This document shows positions 9,617 through 18,195 of a stretch of 61,387 nucleotides of DNA, one piece after another. How positions within the stretch are numbered: position 1 is the first letter of the stretch; each line of letters begins with the position of its first letter. The notes under the pieces were generated by a model. That model did not search any database. It was not told the origin of the DNA and worked only from the letters and a program-made list of their open reading frames with translations. Source of the DNA: Pseudomonas linyingensis (lineage in GTDB: Bacteria; Pseudomonadota; Gammaproteobacteria; Pseudomonadales; Pseudomonadaceae). The translations under genes and the position numbers were made by a program. The stretch spans positions 1 through 61,387 of the forward strand of contig NZ_FNZE01000022.1 of NCBI RefSeq assembly GCF_900109175.1, written 5' to 3'.

Positions 9617-10150
9617 GTGATGTTCGAGATCAAGCCGATGAACCCCGAAATCTACCGCCGGCAGACGCGCCGCAGCACCCTGATCGTGCTGCTGGTCTTC
9701 GCGCCGCTGGCCATGCTGCTGGCCGGCCTCGCCGTGCTGCTGTTCGGCGAACCCGGAGGCGACAATTTCCGCTGGAGTCTGGGCGGCGTGATTGCCGGCG
9801 TGCTGCTGACCGTGCTGCTGGTGCGCAAGGTGTTCTGGGCGCAGCCGTGGATGGCCGCGGCGGTCTATGGCTGGCAGCTCAAGCGCAGCCTGATGAGCGT
9901 CACCAACGTCATGCATCACGTCAAAGCCGGCGTGGCGGCCCGCGATCCGGTGGCCATGCAGCTGCTGCGCTTCTATCACCTGGGGCTGACCCAGATGCAC
10001 CAGCTGGACGGCAACTCCAGCGCCCTCAGCCAGATGGTGCGCGAGATCGACGAGCACAGGGTGGCCATGGAGGCGCTGGGCATGGACACCGACCAGCCGC
10101 GCCTGGATCCGGCCTGGCTGGAGGCGGTGAAGCAGCTCGGCGCTAGCTGA
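9617..10150 (+). CDS. DUF3087 family inner-membrane protein
   Basis: A 177-residue conserved protein with an N-terminal FEIKP...YRRQTRRSTL segment, two hydrophobic helices at about residues 22-45 and 53-72, and a soluble C-terminal helical domain rich in Met and His. This matches the DUF3087 pattern known from Pseudomonas; function unknown. Start is either GTG 9617 (AAGGAG ten bases upstream) or the adjacent ATG 9620; both give nearly the same protein. Convergent with the GGDEF/EAL gene, whose 3' end it overlaps by eight bases. Confidence 0.8.
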   Translation: MMFEIKPMNPEIYRRQTRRSTLIVLLVFAPLAMLLAGLAVLLFGEPGGDNFRWSLGGVIAGVLLTVLLVRKVFWAQPWMAAAVYGWQLKRSLMSVTNVMHHVKAGVAARDPVAMQLLRFYHLGLTQMHQLDGNSSALSQMVREIDEHRVAMEALGMDTDQPRLDPAWLEAVKQLGAS

Positions 10151-12812
10151 CCGCCAGGCTCCGCCAGACCGCCCGCTGCTGCCAGTCCTGCAGCCAGACG
10201 GGCAGTTGCTCCGCCGGCATCGGCCGGGCGATGCCGTAGCCCTGGGCGAGCCGGCAGCCGAGGCGCTGCAGGGCCTGGCCATGCTCGAGGGTTTCCACGC
10301 CCTCGGCGATGACGTGGCGGTTGAAGGCGGCGGCCAGGCGGATCACGCCGTCGACGATGGCGCGGTCGTCGGGGTCGACCAGCATGTCGCGCACGAAGCT
10401 CTGGTCGATCTTCAGGGTGTCCACCGGCAGCTTGCGCAGGTAGGTGAGCGAGGAGTAGCCGGTACCGAAGTCGTCGAGGGCGAAGCGGATGCCCAGCTGC
10501 GCGCAGCGCTGCATGACCGCGATGGCGCGCGGCATGTCGGCGATTGCCGCGGTTTCGAGGATCTCCAGTTCCAGCCGCGCGCGGGGAATCCCGGGGTAGC
10601 GGCACAGCAGGCGGTCCAGGCTGTCGACGAAGTCGGCGTGCATCAGTTGGTGGGCGCTGATGTTGACGCTCACGTCGATCTGCAGCCCGCTGCTCAGCCA
10701 CTGGTCGAGCTGGGCCAGTGCCGTGTCCAGTACCCATTCGCCCAGCGCCCGCTCCATGGCCTCGACGCTCGCGATGTAGGGGAGGAATTCGCCCGGCGGG
10801 ACCAGGCCCCGTCCGGGGTCCTGCCAGCGGATCAGCGCCTCGACCCCGAACACTCGGCCGTCGGCCAGGTCGACCTTGGGCTGGTAGTGCAGTACGAACT
10901 CGCCCCGCTCGAAGGCGATGCGCAGCTGCTCCAGGTGCAGGCGGTGGCCCTGGGCCTTGCGGTGGCTTTCCGGGTCGAACAGGTGATAGCAGTTCTTGCC
11001 GGCTTCCTTGGCCAGGAACATGGCCTGGTCGGCATGGCGCAGCAGGGTGTCGCCGTCGACGTTGTCGTCGGGATACAGGCTGACGCCGATGCTGGCCGAG
11101 GTGCGCAGGGGCGTACCGGCGACCACCACCGGTGTGCCGATGGCGGCCTGCACGCGGGCGAGGATGTTCGAGCAGTCTTCCGGGGAGTTGATATTGGCCA
11201 GCAGCAGGGCGAACTCGTCGCCGCCGAGGCGGGCCAGGGTGTCGCCGGTGCGCAGGACCGTCTTGAGGTTGTTGGCCACGGCGCGCAACAGGGCATCCCC
11301 GGCGCTGTGACCGTGCTGTTCGTTGACCTGCCGGAAGCCGTCGAGGTCGAGCATGCAGACCGCCAGCGACTGGGTGGTGCGTGCGCAACGGGCAATCGCC
11401 TGCTCCAGTCGGTCGGCCAGCAGGCGACGGTTGGGGGTGCCGGTCAGCGGGTCGTAGTGCGCCACCCGGTCGAGTTCCGCCTGGTGGTTCTTCAGCTGGC
11501 TGATATCCGAGAACAGCCCGATGTAGTGCTGCACGGTGTCGCCATCGCGCACGGAGGAGAGCGACAGCAACTGCGTATAGCGCTCGCCGTTCTTGCGCCG
11601 GCTGCACACCTCGCCGCTCCAGAAGCCCTGCTCCTGCAGGACGGTCCACGGCGTGGTGTCGAGGTCGGCGTCGGGCTCCTCGGCATCCAGCCACAACGGC
11701 GGCTGGCCGAGCGCTTCGGCCGCGCTGTAGCCGGTGATGCGCACGAAGGCCGGGTTGACGCGCACGATCCGCCGTGCGGTGTCGAGCACCATGATGGCTT
11801 CGTAGCTGGACTCGAAGACCGTCGCCGCCTCCTGCTGCGCCAGCTCGATGCTCTTGCGCTCGGTGATGTCGCGGGCGATGCCGAACAGCCCGGAGACGGC
11901 GCCGGACTCGTCGAGCAGCGCTCCCTTGCTGACCGAGAACACCAGCTGGCGTCCCTGTTCGGTCTCCGCTTGTTCGTCGCAGGTCCGCGGCTGCCCCGTG
12001 CGGATCACCTCCTCGTCGTGGCGGGCGATCAGCTCGGCGGTCGCTGCGGAGAACAGTTGGCGGTCGGACTTGCCGATGAACTCGTCGAGCGAGCGGCCGA
12101 CGAAGTCGGCGGCGGCCTGGTTGGCCAGCACGTAGCGTCCATCGCGGTCCTTGACGAAGATGGCGTCCGAGGTGCCCGAGACGATCGCGTCGAGCAGCCG
12201 GCGGTTGAAATCCAGCCCTTCGCGTGCCCGTTTCAGCAGCTCGATGATGACGCTGAGGGCGGCGCCGGTCAGGACGAAGAAGTACAGCTGCAGGCGCTCG
12301 GCCTGCGAGTCGACGGCCAGTTCGCCGGCGGGCGCGAGGAACAGCAGGGCAACGCCGAGGGCAGCGCCCAGGGTGGCCAGCAGGCCGGGCAGCAGGCCGC
12401 CGAGCAGCGCGCTCAGGGCCACTGGCAGGATGAACAGGATCAGCAGCGGGCGGCCGTCGAGCACCCCGCTCAGGCTCTGCCGCAGCCCCAGCGTGGCCAG
12501 GGTGATGGCTAGCGCGAACAGGCAGACGAAGCAGCCTCGCCTGCGCCCCGGCAGGCTGCGCAGGGTCAGGCGGTCGAGCAGACTGGCGGTGCCCTCGGCC
12601 TGGGGCGGCGGCACGGCGCGCAGGGCGAAGTACAGCAGGGTGGAGGTGGCCAGCACGAACAGGCCGCCCTTCCAGCTCGAGGCGCGCAGGATGGCGTCCC
12701 GGTCGGCGAACAGGGCCAGCAGGTTGTCGGAGAGGAATATCCAGCCGAGCGCGAGCAGGCAATAGGTCAGTGTCACCAGACGAATGAACGGCGTGCGCGA
12801 CAGCTTGACCAT
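10143..12812 (-). CDS. Membrane PAS-PAS-GGDEF-EAL cyclic-di-GMP protein
   Basis: An 889-residue signalling protein. Several hydrophobic segments fill about residues 1-210, followed by two PAS sensor domains (about 225-335 and 345-460), a GGDEF domain with intact GGDEF at 530-534, and an EAL domain with EALIRW from 658, DDFGTGYSS and EGVETLEH. The EAL active-site motifs look complete, so phosphodiesterase activity is likely; the GGDEF half could be active or a regulatory GTP sensor. The usual LPN of the GGDEF entry reads TPN here. The start at MVKLSRTP follows a GGAAGGGGG stretch. Ligand of the sensor part is unknown. Confidence 0.92.
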   Translation of the reverse strand: MVKLSRTPFIRLVTLTYCLLALGWIFLSDNLLALFADRDAILRASSWKGGLFVLATSTLLYFALRAVPPPQAEGTASLLDRLTLRSLPGRRRGCFVCLFALAITLATLGLRQSLSGVLDGRPLLILFILPVALSALLGGLLPGLLATLGAALGVALLFLAPAGELAVDSQAERLQLYFFVLTGAALSVIIELLKRAREGLDFNRRLLDAIVSGTSDAIFVKDRDGRYVLANQAAADFVGRSLDEFIGKSDRQLFSAATAELIARHDEEVIRTGQPRTCDEQAETEQGRQLVFSVSKGALLDESGAVSGLFGIARDITERKSIELAQQEAATVFESSYEAIMVLDTARRIVRVNPAFVRITGYSAAEALGQPPLWLDAEEPDADLDTTPWTVLQEQGFWSGEVCSRRKNGERYTQLLSLSSVRDGDTVQHYIGLFSDISQLKNHQAELDRVAHYDPLTGTPNRRLLADRLEQAIARCARTTQSLAVCMLDLDGFRQVNEQHGHSAGDALLRAVANNLKTVLRTGDTLARLGGDEFALLLANINSPEDCSNILARVQAAIGTPVVVAGTPLRTSASIGVSLYPDDNVDGDTLLRHADQAMFLAKEAGKNCYHLFDPESHRKAQGHRLHLEQLRIAFERGEFVLHYQPKVDLADGRVFGVEALIRWQDPGRGLVPPGEFLPYIASVEAMERALGEWVLDTALAQLDQWLSSGLQIDVSVNISAHQLMHADFVDSLDRLLCRYPGIPRARLELEILETAAIADMPRAIAVMQRCAQLGIRFALDDFGTGYSSLTYLRKLPVDTLKIDQSFVRDMLVDPDDRAIVDGVIRLAAAFNRHVIAEGVETLEHGQALQRLGCRLAQGYGIARPMPAEQLPVWLQDWQQRAVWRSLAVS

Positions 12813-12898
12813 AGGGAGCCCCCTTCCTCTTTCGGGCGATGGTGCCATACCGCCGTGTCGGCCTGCATGCACAGAATGCAGGGCCTTTCCCCCTGCGG

Positions 12899-13495
12899 CT
12901 ACTGTAGGCGCACCGCCAGCTTGGCCACGTGCTCGCCCTGGAAGCGCGCCAGGGCCAGCTCCTTGGCGCTGGGCTGGCGCGAGCCGTCGGCGCCGGCTAT
13001 GGTCGCCGCGCCGTAGGGCGAGCCGGCGCGCAGCTCACTGATGTCGCTCAGCTCCGGGGCGCTGTAGGGCAGGCCGACGATGACCATGCCCTGGTGGGCG
13101 AGAGTGTGCCAGAACGAGGTGATGGTGGTTTCCCCGCCGCCGCCGGTGCCGGTGGAGGTGAACACGCTGCCGAGCTTGCCGATCAGCGCGCCCTTGACCC
13201 ACAGGCCGCCGGTCTGGTCGAGGAAGGTGCGCATCTGCGCGGCCATGTTGCCGAAACGGGTCGGCGTACCGAACAGGATGGCGTCGTAGTCGGCCAGCTC
13301 CTGCGGCGTGGCCACCGGCGCCTTCTGGTCGAGCTTGGCGCCGGCCTGGCGCGCCACGTCCTCGGGCATGGTCTCCGGCACGCGCTTGAGGGTCACCTCG
13401 ACCCCCGGCACGCTGGCGGCGCCGGCCGCCACCGCCTCGGCCATCCGTTCGATATGCCCGTACATCGAGTAGTACAGCACCAGAACCTTTTTCAT
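12899..13495 (-). CDS. wrbA: NAD(P)H:quinone oxidoreductase, WrbA type
   Basis: A 198-residue flavodoxin-fold quinone reductase that performs two-electron reduction of quinones with FMN. The FMN phosphate loop appears as [13 protein letters not shown] at residues 7-19. [10 protein letters not shown] and [11 protein letters not shown], where the isoalloxazine and NADH sit in WrbA, are intact. Length is exactly typical. Transcribed on its own, divergent from the membrane protein at 13627. Confidence 0.95.
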   Translation of the reverse strand: MKKVLVLYYSMYGHIERMAEAVAAGAASVPGVEVTLKRVPETMPEDVARQAGAKLDQKAPVATPQELADYDAILFGTPTRFGNMAAQMRTFLDQTGGLWVKGALIGKLGSVFTSTGTGGGGETTITSFWHTLAHQGMVIVGLPYSAPELSDISELRAGSPYGAATIAGADGSRQPSAKELALARFQGEHVAKLAVRLQ

Positions 13496-13626
13496 CGACC
13501 CGATTCCACAGAGAAATGTGCCCGTTCAGCCTAGCAGTCGCTGCGGCGCCTGGCGCACCCGCGGGTGGGTGACCCTGGCCACTGCGGACCGCTATCATCC
13601 GTCGCCTGATCCGGGGGAGATTCAAC

Positions 13627-14856
13627 ATGCTCAACGGCCTGTGGCTGGGGTTTTTCGTCGTCGCGGCCATCGCCGCCTGCAGTCGCTGGCTGATCGGCGA
13701 CGATGCCGGGGTGTTCGCCGCCATGGTCGAGAGCCTGTTCGCCATGGCCAGGCTGTCGGTCGAGGTGATGGTGGTGCTGTTCGGCACCCTGACCCTGTGG
13801 CTGGGTTTCCTGCGCATCGCCGAGCGCGCCGGGCTGGTCGAGCGCCTCGCGGTGCTGCTGGCGCCGCTGTTCCGCCGGCTGATGCCGGAGGTGCCGTCCG
13901 GGCATCCGGCGCTGGGGCTGATCACCCTCAACTTCACCGCCAACGGCCTGGGCCTCGACAACGCCGCCACGCCCATCGGCCTCAAGGCGATGCGCGCGCT
14001 GCAGGAACTCAACCCCAGCCAGACCACGGCGAGCAACGCGCAGATCCTCTTCCTGGTGCTCAACGCCTCGTCGCTGACCCTGCTGCCGGTGTCGATCTTC
14101 ATGTACCGGGTGCAGCAGGGCGCGCCCGATCCGACCCTGGTGTTCCTGCCGATCCTGCTGGCGACCAGCGCCTCGAGCCTGGTCGGCCTGCTGTCGGTGG
14201 CCTTCATGCAGCGCCTGCGCCTGCACGATCCGGTGGTGCTGGCCTGGCTCGGCTGTACGGCATTGCTGCTGGGCGCCTTCATGGCCTTCCTCGCCGGGCT
14301 GTCGGCCAGCGCGCTGGCGGCGCTGTCGTCGCTGCTCGGCAACCTGACGCTGTTCGGCCTGATCCTCGCCTTCCTGCTGTGCGGCGCGTTCAAGCGCGTG
14401 CCGGTCTACGAGGCGTTCGTCGAGGGTGCCAAGGAAGGTTTCGAGGTGGCCAAGAGCCTGCTGCCCTACCTGGTCGCCATGCTCTGCGCGGTGGGCGTGC
14501 TGCGCGCCTCCGGAGCGCTGGAGTTCGGACTCGACGGCATCCGCTGGCTGATCGAGGCGCTCGGCTGGGACACGCGCTTCGTCGACGCCCTGCCCACCGC
14601 GCTGGTCAAGCCGTTCTCCGGCAGCGCGGCGCGGGCGATGCTGATCGAGACCATGCAGAGCCACGGCGTCGACAGCTTCCCGGCGCTGGTCGCCGCGACC
14701 ATGCAGGGCAGCACCGAGACCACCTTCTACGTGCTGGCGGTGTACTTCGGCGCCGTCGGCATCCAGCGCGCCCGCCACGCGGTGGGCTGCGCGTTGCTCG
14801 CCGATCTGGCCGGCGTGCTGGCGTCGATCGGAGTGTGCTACTGGTTCTTTGGTTGA
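13627..14856 (+). CDS. SpmA/SpmB-type fusion, nucleoside-recognition (Gate) domain membrane protein
   Basis: A 409-residue inner-membrane protein with about ten hydrophobic segments. The first half resembles SpmA (LNFTANGLGLDNAATPIGLKAM) and the second half SpmB (KSLLPYLVAML and a PFSGSAARAML motif, ending QGSTETTFYVLAVYFGAVGI). The two are separate spore-maturation genes in Firmicutes; in gammaproteobacteria a fused form is common and its role is unknown, presumably transport. The start has a GGGGGAGA site upstream. No linked gene suggests a substrate. Confidence 0.85.
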   Translation: MLNGLWLGFFVVAAIAACSRWLIGDDAGVFAAMVESLFAMARLSVEVMVVLFGTLTLWLGFLRIAERAGLVERLAVLLAPLFRRLMPEVPSGHPALGLITLNFTANGLGLDNAATPIGLKAMRALQELNPSQTTASNAQILFLVLNASSLTLLPVSIFMYRVQQGAPDPTLVFLPILLATSASSLVGLLSVAFMQRLRLHDPVVLAWLGCTALLLGAFMAFLAGLSASALAALSSLLGNLTLFGLILAFLLCGAFKRVPVYEAFVEGAKEGFEVAKSLLPYLVAMLCAVGVLRASGALEFGLDGIRWLIEALGWDTRFVDALPTALVKPFSGSAARAMLIETMQSHGVDSFPALVAATMQGSTETTFYVLAVYFGAVGIQRARHAVGCALLADLAGVLASIGVCYWFFG

Positions 14857-14933
14857 GGGCTGACGACAGCCGGCAGCTTGGCACCTGCCGGGCTGCGTGA
14901 TAGAGATGGTTGGCCCGTTCGCTGGAGTTCGCC

Positions 14934-15968
14934 GTGCATGATGTCCCCGAGTTGCCTGCCTCCGCCACGCCGTTGCTGGCCGAGCTGGACTACCTGAGCC
15001 AGCATGCCGAGCAGTTGCGTCAGGCCGCCCACTGGCGCCTGAGCACCCGTGACCCCGAGCAGGCCTCGAGCGGCCTGCACCAGAGTTACAGCCCGCATCG
15101 CATGCACCTGCATGGCGATCCGCAGGCGTTCGACATGCGCTTGGCGCGCCATCCGGTGGGCAGCCTGGAGTTGAGCAGCCTGTCGTTTGGCACCGAGGTC
15201 GAGCTGGAGCAGGCCTGGACCACCGACTTCGTGCTGGTGACCACCCAGCTGTGCGGCCACTCGCAGATCCGTACCCTGGGCTGCGAAGTGGAGGGGGCTG
15301 CCGGACTGATCGTCATCGACTCGCCGGAAACCCCGGTCACCAAGCGTTTCAGCCGGGACAGCTGGCGTCTGAACCTGCGCATCGAGCGCCAGGCCATCGA
15401 GCGTCTGTTCGAACGCCTCTACGAGCGCCCCCTGCGCGGACCGATGCAGTTCCAGCCCGCCATCCGGCAGGACAGCGCCCTGCACGAGCGCTGGCTGGCG
15501 CTGCTGCGTCTGGTGGCCAGCCAGTCTGGCGCACCCTCGGCGCCAACCCTGCTCGGGCCGCTCGAGGAGATGGTGATGCTCCTGCTGCTGACCGAGCAGC
15601 CGCACAGCCACGCCGCCCTGTGCAGCGCCGCGCCGCCGTTGCCGGCGCCCCGCCACGTGCGGCGCGCCGAGGAGTACATGCGTGCCCATCTCGGCGAGGC
15701 ACTGACCCTCGCGGCCATCGCCGAGGCGAGCGGCACCAGCATCCGCAGCCTCACCGCGGGCTTTCGCCAGTTCCGCCAGACCACCCCGATGCGCTGGCTG
15801 CAGGAGCAGCGCCTGCAGGCGGTGCGCCACCACCTGCAGCAGGCCCGGCCGCACGAGAGCGTGGCGAGCATCGCCCTGCATTGGGGCTTCGCTCACCTCG
15901 GCCGCTTCGCCGGCGACTACCTGCGCCGCTTCGGCGAGGCGCCCTCGGCGACCCTACGCCGCCCCTGA
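14934..15968 (+). CDS. AraC/XylS family transcriptional regulator
   Basis: A 344-residue regulator. The N-terminal part, about residues 1-200, is an AraC-binding-like ligand domain as in XylS, AntR and CbdS (QSYSPHRMHLHG, FSFGTEVELEQ-type region). The C-terminal 100 residues hold two helix-turn-helix motifs (LTLAAIAEASGTSIRSLTAGF and SVASIALHWGFAHLGRFAGDY). Start at GTG 14934 is preferred because TGGAG lies six bases upstream; a TTG at 14910 is possible. XylS-family proteins activate catabolic operons with aromatic acids, and a tandem direct repeat suited to such a protein lies before the dctP gene at 16244. Confidence 0.9.
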   Translation: MHDVPELPASATPLLAELDYLSQHAEQLRQAAHWRLSTRDPEQASSGLHQSYSPHRMHLHGDPQAFDMRLARHPVGSLELSSLSFGTEVELEQAWTTDFVLVTTQLCGHSQIRTLGCEVEGAAGLIVIDSPETPVTKRFSRDSWRLNLRIERQAIERLFERLYERPLRGPMQFQPAIRQDSALHERWLALLRLVASQSGAPSAPTLLGPLEEMVMLLLLTEQPHSHAALCSAAPPLPAPRHVRRAEEYMRAHLGEALTLAAIAEASGTSIRSLTAGFRQFRQTTPMRWLQEQRLQAVRHHLQQARPHESVASIALHWGFAHLGRFAGDYLRRFGEAPSATLRRP

Positions 15969-16109
15969 GAGTCTGGCCACGATCTGCTGCGCGTCGGCCA
16001 TGCTGCGTTGAGATCGGTTTCGGAATGCTCATTTACCACTCGTAAACTCCGCTTCCTCAACTGATCTCGCCTTGCCTGGCTCTAGCTCGCGAGATCGTGG
16101 GCAGGCTCT
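15968..16109. repeat. Large imperfect palindromic intergenic element
   Basis: About 142 bases form nested inverted repeats. The outer arms are AGAGTCTGGCCACGATCT near 15968 and a complementary AGATCGTGGGCAGGCTCT at 16092-16109. The inner arms begin GAGATC at 16010 and end GATCTC at 16068, with ATTTAC/GTAAA at the centre near 16031. It starts at the stop codon of the AraC-type gene. The central part resembles a repetitive intergenic element I have often seen in Pseudomonas genomes; it could act as a terminator or be a non-autonomous repeat. Confidence 0.7.
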
Positions 16110-16129
16110 GAGCAATTTCCGCCCGATCT

Positions 16130-16164
16130 GGACAGCCCCGGCCGGATGCGGATAGCCCCAGCCG
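16130..16164 (+). promoter_or_regulatory. Tandem direct repeat, candidate XylS/AraC-type operator
   Basis: Two 15-base boxes of the form GGAYAGCCCCRGCCG start at 16130 and 16150, with 13 of 15 bases equal. The 20-base offset places them on the same DNA face. XylS-type activators bind two direct repeats about 21 bases apart. The site lies 79 bases before the ATG of the dctP-like gene and downstream of the AraC/XylS-type gene. Confidence 0.55.
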
Positions 16165-16243
16165 TGCCCGTCGGCCAAGCTTCGCCTGCCTGACCGCCAT
16201 GCTCTGCGTGGTGCCAACAAAAACAAAAATTGCGAGGTTCCCC

Positions 16244-17284
16244 ATGAAGCCCGTACTCACGCGCCTGGCCGTGCCCCTGTTGCTGGCCTGCGGAGCAGGT
16301 TCAGCCCTGGCCGCCCCCGTCACCCTCAAGGTCGCGCATTTCCTGCCCTCCACCTCCAATGCCCAGCAGAAGGTCATCCAGCCCTGGTGCGACGAGTTGA
16401 ACCAGGCTTCGGCAGGACGCCTGGTCTGCCAGATCTATCCCTCCATGCAATTGGGCGGCACCCCGGCCAAGCTGGCCGATCAGGTCCGCCAGGGCGTGGC
16501 CGACGTGGTGTGGACGGCGCCGGGATATGCCGCCGGCCGCTTCCCGAAGACCGAGGCGCTGGAGCTGCCGGGCGTCCTGCCACAGGGCGGTCTGGCCGCC
16601 GGGCGGGTGATCTGGAGCTTCTACCAGCAGCACCTGGCCGACGAGTACGCGCCCTACCAGGTGCTCGCCTTGCACGGCGACGGCGGCATGAACCTGCACA
16701 CCACCAGCCGCCCGCTGCGCCGCTCGGCCGACCTGCAGGGCCTGCGCCTGCGCGCGCCCAACCGCACCATCTCGCGCACCCTCGAGGCGCTCGGCGTGGT
16801 GCCGGTGGCGATGCCGCCGGCGCTGGTCACCGAGTCGCTGTCCAAGGGCGTGGTGGACGGCGCCTCGGCGGTCTGGGAGGTGGTGACGCCGACCAAGATG
16901 GACGAGATCACCCACCATCACCTCGACACCCCGGCCGACCAGCCGGTGCTGGGCGCCACCGTGCTGGCCATGCTGATGAACAAGCGCACCTACGACCGCC
17001 TGCCGGCCGACCTGCGCGCAATCGTCGACCAGCATAGCGGCCTGGCCCTGGTCGAGCGCTTCGGCCGGGTGTGGGACGAGGCCGGCGAGGCGACGCGGCA
17101 GAAGGTCATTGAGGACGGCCACGAGGTCCATCGCCTGGCCGACGACGACTACCGCCAGGTGCTCGAGCGCCTGCGCCCGGTCGAGCAGCAGTGGGTCGCC
17201 GAGGCGGCGGCCAAGGGCATCGACGGCCAGGCGCTGCTCGACGCCGCACGCGCCCTGACGGCGCAGCCCCAGGCTGCTCGCTGA
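16244..17284 (+). CDS. TRAP transporter solute-binding protein, DctP family (second orphan)
   Basis: A 346-residue periplasmic binding protein with a signal peptide (residues 1 to about 23, ending SALAA). The mature part shows VTLKVAHFLPSTSN, PSMQLGGTPAKLADQVRQG, and GLRLRAPNR with the family's ligand-binding arginine. It is clearly a paralogue of the protein at 3127 in this window, sharing long stretches of the same pattern. The start at 16244 gives a proper signal peptide and has GCGAGG upstream. No membrane TRAP subunit follows; instead a class II aldolase begins 34 bases downstream, so the ligand may be a hydroxy or keto acid or an aromatic acid. Confidence 0.9.
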   Translation: MKPVLTRLAVPLLLACGAGSALAAPVTLKVAHFLPSTSNAQQKVIQPWCDELNQASAGRLVCQIYPSMQLGGTPAKLADQVRQGVADVVWTAPGYAAGRFPKTEALELPGVLPQGGLAAGRVIWSFYQQHLADEYAPYQVLALHGDGGMNLHTTSRPLRRSADLQGLRLRAPNRTISRTLEALGVVPVAMPPALVTESLSKGVVDGASAVWEVVTPTKMDEITHHHLDTPADQPVLGATVLAMLMNKRTYDRLPADLRAIVDQHSGLALVERFGRVWDEAGEATRQKVIEDGHEVHRLADDDYRQVLERLRPVEQQWVAEAAAKGIDGQALLDAARALTAQPQAAR

Positions 17285-17318
17285 CCCATCGAAAAGCCCA
17301 CTTCAGGAGGAGAGAAGC

Positions 17319-18083
17319 ATGAGCAACAACTACTACGAGCGTCCCCAGCGCTTCAGCGCAGAGGAGTGGCAGGCGCGGGTCAAACTGGCCGCCGCCTACC
17401 GGATCTTCGACCATCTCGGCTGGTCCGAGTCGATCTACAACCACATCTCCCTGCGCGTGCCCGGTCCGGACAAGCACTTCCTGACCAACCCCTTCGGTCT
17501 GCACTACTCCGAGGTGTGCGCCTCCAACCTGGTCAAGGTCGACGTGCAGGGCAACGTGATCGGCCACTCGGACTGGCCGATCAACCCGGCCGGCTTCACC
17601 TTCCACGGGGTGATCCACGACCGTGTGCCCGATGGGCACTGCGTGGTGCACGTGCACACCACGCCGACCATGGGCGTCTGCTGCCTCGAGGAGGGCATGG
17701 AATTCAGCAACTTCTACGCCGCGCAGCTGTTCGGCAAGATCGCCTACCACGAGTTCGAGGGCATCACCGTGCATGCCGCCGAGGGCGAGCGGATCCTCGA
17801 CAGCGCCCAGGGCAAACCGGTGCTGCTGCTGCGCAACCATGGCCCGGTGGTCATCGGCGCAACCCTGGCGCAGGCCTTCTCGCTGATGTGGCTGGTGCAG
17901 CGGGCCTGCGAGGTGCAACTGGCGACCCGCTCGATGGGCAAGGCACGGATGATTCCCGAAGACGTGCTGCGCAAGTGCGTGGCCGACTCGCTGAACTTCG
18001 ATCCGAAGTACGGCGCCGGCGAGGATGCCTTCTGCGCGTTCACGCGCCTGATCGACCGCATCGATCCCGGCTACCGCCACTAA
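17319..18083 (+). CDS. Class II aldolase/adducin family protein
   Basis: A 254-residue cytosolic enzyme of the class II aldolase fold. It has the substrate-phosphate or carboxylate loop region (SIYNHISLRVPG), the metal-binding HVHTTPTMG and a third ligand in RNHGPVVIG. The acidic residue of EGMEFSNF sits where the catalytic Glu/Tyr region lies. Many members without sugar-phosphate loops act on hydroxy acids or as decarboxylases, so the reaction is open. AGGAGGAG precedes the ATG. It is probably cotranscribed with the upstream TRAP binding protein and is followed by a strong terminator. Confidence 0.88.
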   Translation: MSNNYYERPQRFSAEEWQARVKLAAAYRIFDHLGWSESIYNHISLRVPGPDKHFLTNPFGLHYSEVCASNLVKVDVQGNVIGHSDWPINPAGFTFHGVIHDRVPDGHCVVHVHTTPTMGVCCLEEGMEFSNFYAAQLFGKIAYHEFEGITVHAAEGERILDSAQGKPVLLLRNHGPVVIGATLAQAFSLMWLVQRACEVQLATRSMGKARMIPEDVLRKCVADSLNFDPKYGAGEDAFCAFTRLIDRIDPGYRH

Positions 18084-18094
18084 GTGCCAGCAGC

Positions 18095-18123
18095 GCCCCG
18101 GGAGTCGGCGCTCCCGGGGCTTT
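18095..18123 (+). terminator. Intrinsic terminator after class II aldolase gene
   Basis: A perfect 10-bp stem (GCCCCGGGAG at 18095-18104, complement at 18111-18120) with a six-base loop is followed by TTT. It closes the dctP-aldolase transcript. Confidence 0.85.
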
Positions 18124-18136
18124 CGGCTGGCAGCTC

Positions 18137-18166
18137 TTGTTGAATGTTCGCAGACGGTCATATAAG
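18137..18166 (+). promoter_or_regulatory. Candidate sigma-70 promoter of the panE-like gene
   Basis: TTGTTG at 18137 and TATAAG at 18161 are 18 bases apart, 30 bases before the ATG at 18196 and just downstream of a terminator, so the gene probably has its own start site. Confidence 0.45.
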
Positions 18167-18195
18167 ACTCCCTTGGCCTCACAGGAGAAGCAACC

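Noticed and set aside
10206..12512. 768-codon plus-strand frame opposite the GGDEF-EAL gene
   Set aside because: Antisense shadow caused by high GC at third codon positions; no domain, no start signal.
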